Shown one piece after another: positions 7,285 to 9,992 of a stretch of DNA of 9,992 bases. Source of the stretch: a candidate division TA06 bacterium SM23_40 (GTDB lineage Bacteria > LJUI01 > SM1-40); contig LJUI01000091.1 of assembly GCA_001303705.1 (NCBI GenBank), positions 1 to 9,992 of the forward strand, in the 5' to 3' direction. A program made the position numbers and the translations under genes. Numbering within the stretch: the first letter of the stretch is position 1; every line of letters starts with the position of its first letter. Under the pieces are notes generated by a model. The model was not told where the DNA came from and searched no databases. It saw only the letters and a program-made list of their open reading frames with translations.

Positions 7285-7779
7285 ATGCCAGAGCAAAGTT
7301 GGAGCGGTGCCGAGGCCCTGAAGATCGCCATCGGGATCGAGCAGGACGGCCTCGAGTTCTATACACACGCGGCCGAGCGCGCCGCATCGCGCGAGGCGAG
7401 AGAGCTGTTCCGCGGCCTGGCGAAAGACGAGCGCCAGCACCTGGAGACGCTCGAACGGGAGATCCGGCCGGCACTGGAGTCAGGGGATTGGGGATGGTCA
7501 GACAACGAGCTGATCGAGGCTTATCTCCGGAGTATCGAGCGGCCCGAGATCTTCCCCGGAGAACGCGGCGGTGCCGGGGCGGAGCGTGTGGAGGACGATC
7601 TGGAGGCGATTCAGATCGGGATAGAGGCGGAGAAGAATTCCATCAAGTACTACACGACGATGGCTGAGCAGACCGCCCATGCCGGAGGCAGACAGGCATT
7701 CGCGCGCCTCGTCCAGGAGGAGAAGGCTCATCTCGAAATGCTGTTCGGGGCCAGACAGCATCTCATTGCGCAGGAATGA
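7285..7779 (+). CDS. Rubrerythrin-like ferritin-family diiron protein without rubredoxin domain
   Basis: This 164-residue protein has the four-helix pattern of rubrerythrin/erythrin. Two similar halves each carry a Glu about six residues before an aromatic pair (Glu19 before FY, Glu116 before YY) and an E-x-x-H (Glu49/His52 and Glu146/His149), together fitting a carboxylate-bridged diiron site. No C-x-x-C pair is present, so the rubredoxin domain of classical rubrerythrin is missing. Such proteins are cytoplasmic and are linked to peroxide reduction or iron handling; the exact activity is not shown. ATG 7285 is chosen because AGGAGAGG (7273-7280) lies four bases upstream; an in-frame ATG at 7270 overlaps that site. 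It lies 78 bases after aconitase, an oxidant-sensitive Fe-S enzyme, which hints at a protective or iron-related role (inference). Confidence 0.85.
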   Translation: MPEQSWSGAEALKIAIGIEQDGLEFYTHAAERAASREARELFRGLAKDERQHLETLEREIRPALESGDWGWSDNELIEAYLRSIERPEIFPGERGGAGAERVEDDLEAIQIGIEAEKNSIKYYTTMAEQTAHAGGRQAFARLVQEEKAHLEMLFGARQHLIAQE

Positions 7780-7830
7780 GCCGCTGCCTCTCGAGGCCTG
7801 ACTCCGATAGGCGGCGATGGAGGCGGTGCC

Positions 7831-8691
7831 ATGTGTCTCTGTCCAGCGGGACGGTCCCGTGACGAGCTTGAGCGTTGCTGCGCCGGCATTCGATCGGTCT
7901 GGTCTGGTTGCCAGCGAGGGAGGTCTCGCGCCCGGCGGGCGAGAGGCCTGTCTACACGCTCAGTCATGGTGTGGACTGCCCTCGCGTCGCTGTCTGTGGC
8001 ATGGATCGCGGCTGGAGTGGGGTGCGCGACGCGGGGTGAGGTTGTCGGCTTCCGCGACAGGCTCGGTCGCATGGAGGCGGGACAGATCGAGCTGCGGGAG
8101 CAGGCCGCGCGGAGCGATAGCCTCCTCGGGGTGACACTCGACGAGATCGCAGAGCTCCGTGTCGGGTTGGCGGGAGAGCTGGCTGCGCTGGCGGACAGAC
8201 TGGAGATAATCGAGGGCAAGCTCGAACTGAATCGATATCGCCTGTCGAGGATTCTGGGAAATCTCGAAGGACTGCGTCCGGAAGGTGATACACAGAATAG
8301 CGCGCGCCCCGGGACTGCGAGCGGGGATCGGGAGCTGTACGACAGCGCATACATCGATATGACCCGCGGCAACTACGATCTCGCTCTGCTCGGGTTCCGC
8401 GCTTATCTCGACAGATACCCCGCTGGGGAGCTTGTCGATGAGGCGCGATACTGGATAGGCGAGTGCTACTACGCCCTCGATCAGCCGGATAGGGCTATCG
8501 AGGCGTTTCTCGAGGTGGAGCGCTCCGCTTCTGAGCCGGATAGAATCGCGGGCGCCTTGCTGAGGGTGGCGCTCTGTCACCTGGATCGCGGTAACGTGGA
8601 GCAGGCGAGGCGCTACCTGGAGAGGGTGGTGGCAGAGCATCCTCGCAGCGACGAGGCTGCTGTCGCCCGCGAGAGACTCAAGATGCTGTGA
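7831..8691 (+). CDS. cpoB: YbgF/CpoB-like coiled-coil and TPR envelope protein, probable lipoprotein
   Basis: The C-terminal part (about 168-274) holds three TPR units with the YbgF pattern: AY-x-D-x-x-RGNYDLAL-x-x-F, YP-x-x-x-L-x-x-EARYWIGECYYAL, and RYLERVVAEHP. Before it lies a charged, heptad-rich stretch (about 70-148), likely a trimerising coiled coil. An apolar segment (46-64) ends at AGVGCA with Cys65, a lipobox-like site, so the protein is probably exported and perhaps lipidated. CpoB family members link Tol-Pal with peptidoglycan synthesis, but no tol or pal gene is in the window. The start is uncertain: ATG 7831 has GGAGG seven bases upstream but gives an odd 45-residue Arg/Cys-rich lead, while ATG 7966 gives a normal-length signal peptide but has no ribosome site and no positive charge. 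The domain call is firm; the symbol is by similarity only. Confidence 0.82.
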   Translation: MCLCPAGRSRDELERCCAGIRSVWSGCQRGRSRARRARGLSTRSVMVWTALASLSVAWIAAGVGCATRGEVVGFRDRLGRMEAGQIELREQAARSDSLLGVTLDEIAELRVGLAGELAALADRLEIIEGKLELNRYRLSRILGNLEGLRPEGDTQNSARPGTASGDRELYDSAYIDMTRGNYDLALLGFRAYLDRYPAGELVDEARYWIGECYYALDQPDRAIEAFLEVERSASEPDRIAGALLRVALCHLDRGNVEQARRYLERVVAEHPRSDEAAVARERLKML

Positions 8692-8820
8692 TGATGCTCG
8701 CGCGGAAACGACATAGAGAGTGATTGGGAACAGGGGTCTGCTCAGGAACAGCGCGGGCTCGATCCGGAGTCGAGACGGAGAGGAGGTGGGGCAGCGCATG
8801 ATCACGGGATCCGAGCGACT

Positions 8821-8845
8821 CAGGGGAGGCCAGTGGCCTTCCCTG
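8821..8845 (+). other. Strong hairpin in the cpoB-ldh intergenic region
   Basis: CAGGGGAGGCC (8821-8831) pairs with GGCCTTCCCTG (8835-8845), 11 bp with one G-T, around a three-base AGT loop. It lies 129 bases after the cpoB-like stop and 86 bases before the ldh start. No T-run follows. It may be a weak terminator or an ldh leader element. I found no convincing promoter elsewhere in the 240-base gap (8692-8931). Confidence 0.5.
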
Positions 8846-8931
8846 GACCCTGATTGCGTTCGTTGGCGGTGTGGGTCCATCTATGAAGTTACGCGAGCGG
8901 CGCATAAGCAGTTCATCACGAGGAAATCGAG

Positions 8932-9897
8932 ATGAATGTCGAACAGTGGGTGTCGCGGAAGGTGGTCATCGTCGGGGCAGGAGCAGTCGGCTCGACATTT
9001 GCCTATGCTCTTGCTCAGAATGGTCTGGCTGACGATATCGCCTTGATTGACCTGGATGACAAGTTGGTCATGGGACAGGTGCTCGATCTGGCACACGGAC
9101 AGGCGTTCTTTCCTTCAGTCAGGATACGTGAGGGGGAAAAGGGGGACTACGAGGATGCCCACGTAGTCGTCATCACAGCCGGAGCCAAGCAGCGGTCCGG
9201 AGAATCGCGCCTTGATCTACTTCAGAGAAATGTCGCAATCATTGAGCGGATAGTAGACGACATTGTCGAGCAGCGTTCGCATGCTGTGATCGTGGTGGTG
9301 AGTAACCCTGTCGATATCTTGACGTATGTGGCTCACGAACGGTCTGGCTGGCCTCGTGGGCGGGTGATCGGGTCCGGCACTGTGCTCGATAGCGCGCGTT
9401 TTCGCCACAAGCTTAGTCAGATCTGTGGGGTAGACGTACACAATGTGCACGCATACGTTCTCGGTGAGCACGGTGATAGCGAGGTACCGGCCTGGTCGAT
9501 ATCCCATCTCGCCGGCATACCGATCGAGGAATATTGTCCCGGCTGCGGCCGCTGCGAGGATTGGGAACAGACGCATCGGGAGATAGAGGAGTCGGTGAAG
9601 AGGTCGGCCTATCACATCATAGATTACAAGGGTGCGACGTATTTCGCTGTCGGGCTGGCCCTGGTGCTGATAGTCGCTGCTATTCTGCGAAATGAGAAGA
9701 GGGTGCTTACGGTTTCGGCGGTTCTCGAGGGCGAGTACGGTCAGGAGCAGGTGAGTCTCGGGGTGCCGAGTGTTGTCGGACAGATGGGTGTTGAGCGTGT
9801 GCTGGAGGCGAAGCTATCGCCACGAGACGCGGATGCGTTCTCGAGGTCGGCCTCCGTCCTGCATGTGGCACTCGCGCAGTTGCGGGGTCTGGGGTAG
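8932..9897 (+). CDS. ldh: L-lactate dehydrogenase, probably fructose-1,6-bisphosphate activated
   Basis: This 321-residue enzyme reduces pyruvate to L-lactate with NADH in the cytoplasm. It has the Rossmann GAGAVGS (15-21) and acid Asp40. The specificity-loop residue is Gln87 (in AGAKQRSGESR), equivalent to Gln102 of classical LDH; malate dehydrogenases have Arg there. Arg93, Asn125, Asp153, Arg156 and catalytic His180 (in GEHGDSE) are present, as is the KGATY stretch with Thr236. Arg158 and His173 match the Arg173/His188 pair that binds fructose-1,6-bisphosphate in Bacillus-type enzymes, so allosteric activation is likely. The odd feature is CPGCGRC (202-208), three closely spaced cysteines between the catalytic and C-terminal helices. 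The ATG has AGGA (8921-8924) seven bases upstream. The gene closes the window's gene set; the palindrome AGAGCGCTCT overlaps its stop. Confidence 0.92.
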   Translation: MNVEQWVSRKVVIVGAGAVGSTFAYALAQNGLADDIALIDLDDKLVMGQVLDLAHGQAFFPSVRIREGEKGDYEDAHVVVITAGAKQRSGESRLDLLQRNVAIIERIVDDIVEQRSHAVIVVVSNPVDILTYVAHERSGWPRGRVIGSGTVLDSARFRHKLSQICGVDVHNVHAYVLGEHGDSEVPAWSISHLAGIPIEEYCPGCGRCEDWEQTHREIEESVKRSAYHIIDYKGATYFAVGLALVLIVAAILRNEKRVLTVSAVLEGEYGQEQVSLGVPSVVGQMGVERVLEAKLSPRDADAFSRSASVLHVALAQLRGLG

Positions 9898-9992
9898 AGC
9901 GCTCTCTCTGCCGAATGACCGCGCGGCCCACAACACCGTGCATCTGACCTGCCTCGAGCGCGGCACCCGTCCCCGGCCACGCACATTTTGCG

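Noticed and set aside
7960-8880. 306-residue - strand open frame
   Set aside because: Antisense shadow of the coiled-coil/TPR gene, which has clear family motifs on the + strand.
8932-9897. Malate dehydrogenase, given the TCA gene upstream
   Set aside because: The specificity loop has Gln where malate dehydrogenases have Arg, and Thr236 plus the fructose-bisphosphate-site residues fit L-lactate dehydrogenase.
9741-9986. - strand frame at the right edge that could be a convergent gene
   Set aside because: It runs over the conserved end of ldh and its Arg/Cys/Pro-rich translation looks non-coding.

Overview
The window is a GC-rich bacterial chromosome segment. Every gene I can support lies on the + strand, and I see no mobile element, CRISPR array, tRNA or rRNA. 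A putative lipoprotein of the YbgF/CpoB type and a LolCDE/MacB-type ABC system with two FtsX-fold permeases point to a cell with an outer membrane. A short, single-chain 'Aquifex-type' aconitase, a stand-alone L-lactate dehydrogenase, a rubrerythrin-like diiron protein without rubredoxin, and a Gly/Asp solenoid-HEAT protein are a mix I associate with little-cultured FCB-like phyla (Krumholzibacteriota, Eisenbacteria, Latescibacterota). That placement is a weak inference; the sequence does not prove it.

Region 1 (1-5035) is a probable operon. It starts with the 3' part of a large gene whose product has nine Gly-Asp-Tyr units, mostly at an exact 27-residue spacing, then an acidic Pro/Glu/Ala linker, then a C-terminal HEAT-repeat domain. 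Three bases after its stop comes an ABC ATPase (GTG start). The ATPase overlaps the first FtsX-type permease by ATGA, and a second, different permease follows after about 70 bases that contain a stem-loop. The set looks like a LolCDE/MacB-like machine that moves lipid, lipoprotein or peptide out of the inner membrane, made together with a repeat protein of unknown role.

Region 2 (5036-7779) starts a new transcription unit. There is a consensus-like sigma-70 promoter (TTGACA, 17-base spacer, TGG-TAGAAT) and a structured leader of about 150 bases. Aconitase follows, then a 12-bp stem-loop just after its stop, then a small ferritin-like diiron protein.

Region 3 (7780-9992) holds a YbgF/CpoB-like coiled-coil/TPR protein and an L-lactate dehydrogenase that keeps both residues used for fructose-1,6-bisphosphate activation. 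The 240-base gap between them contains an 11-bp hairpin and a doubtful small ORF. The last 95 bases (9898-9992) show nothing I can support.

Most of the window is ordinary core metabolism and envelope biology. The part most likely to be undescribed is the 27-residue solenoid-HEAT protein and its tight linkage to the ABC system.
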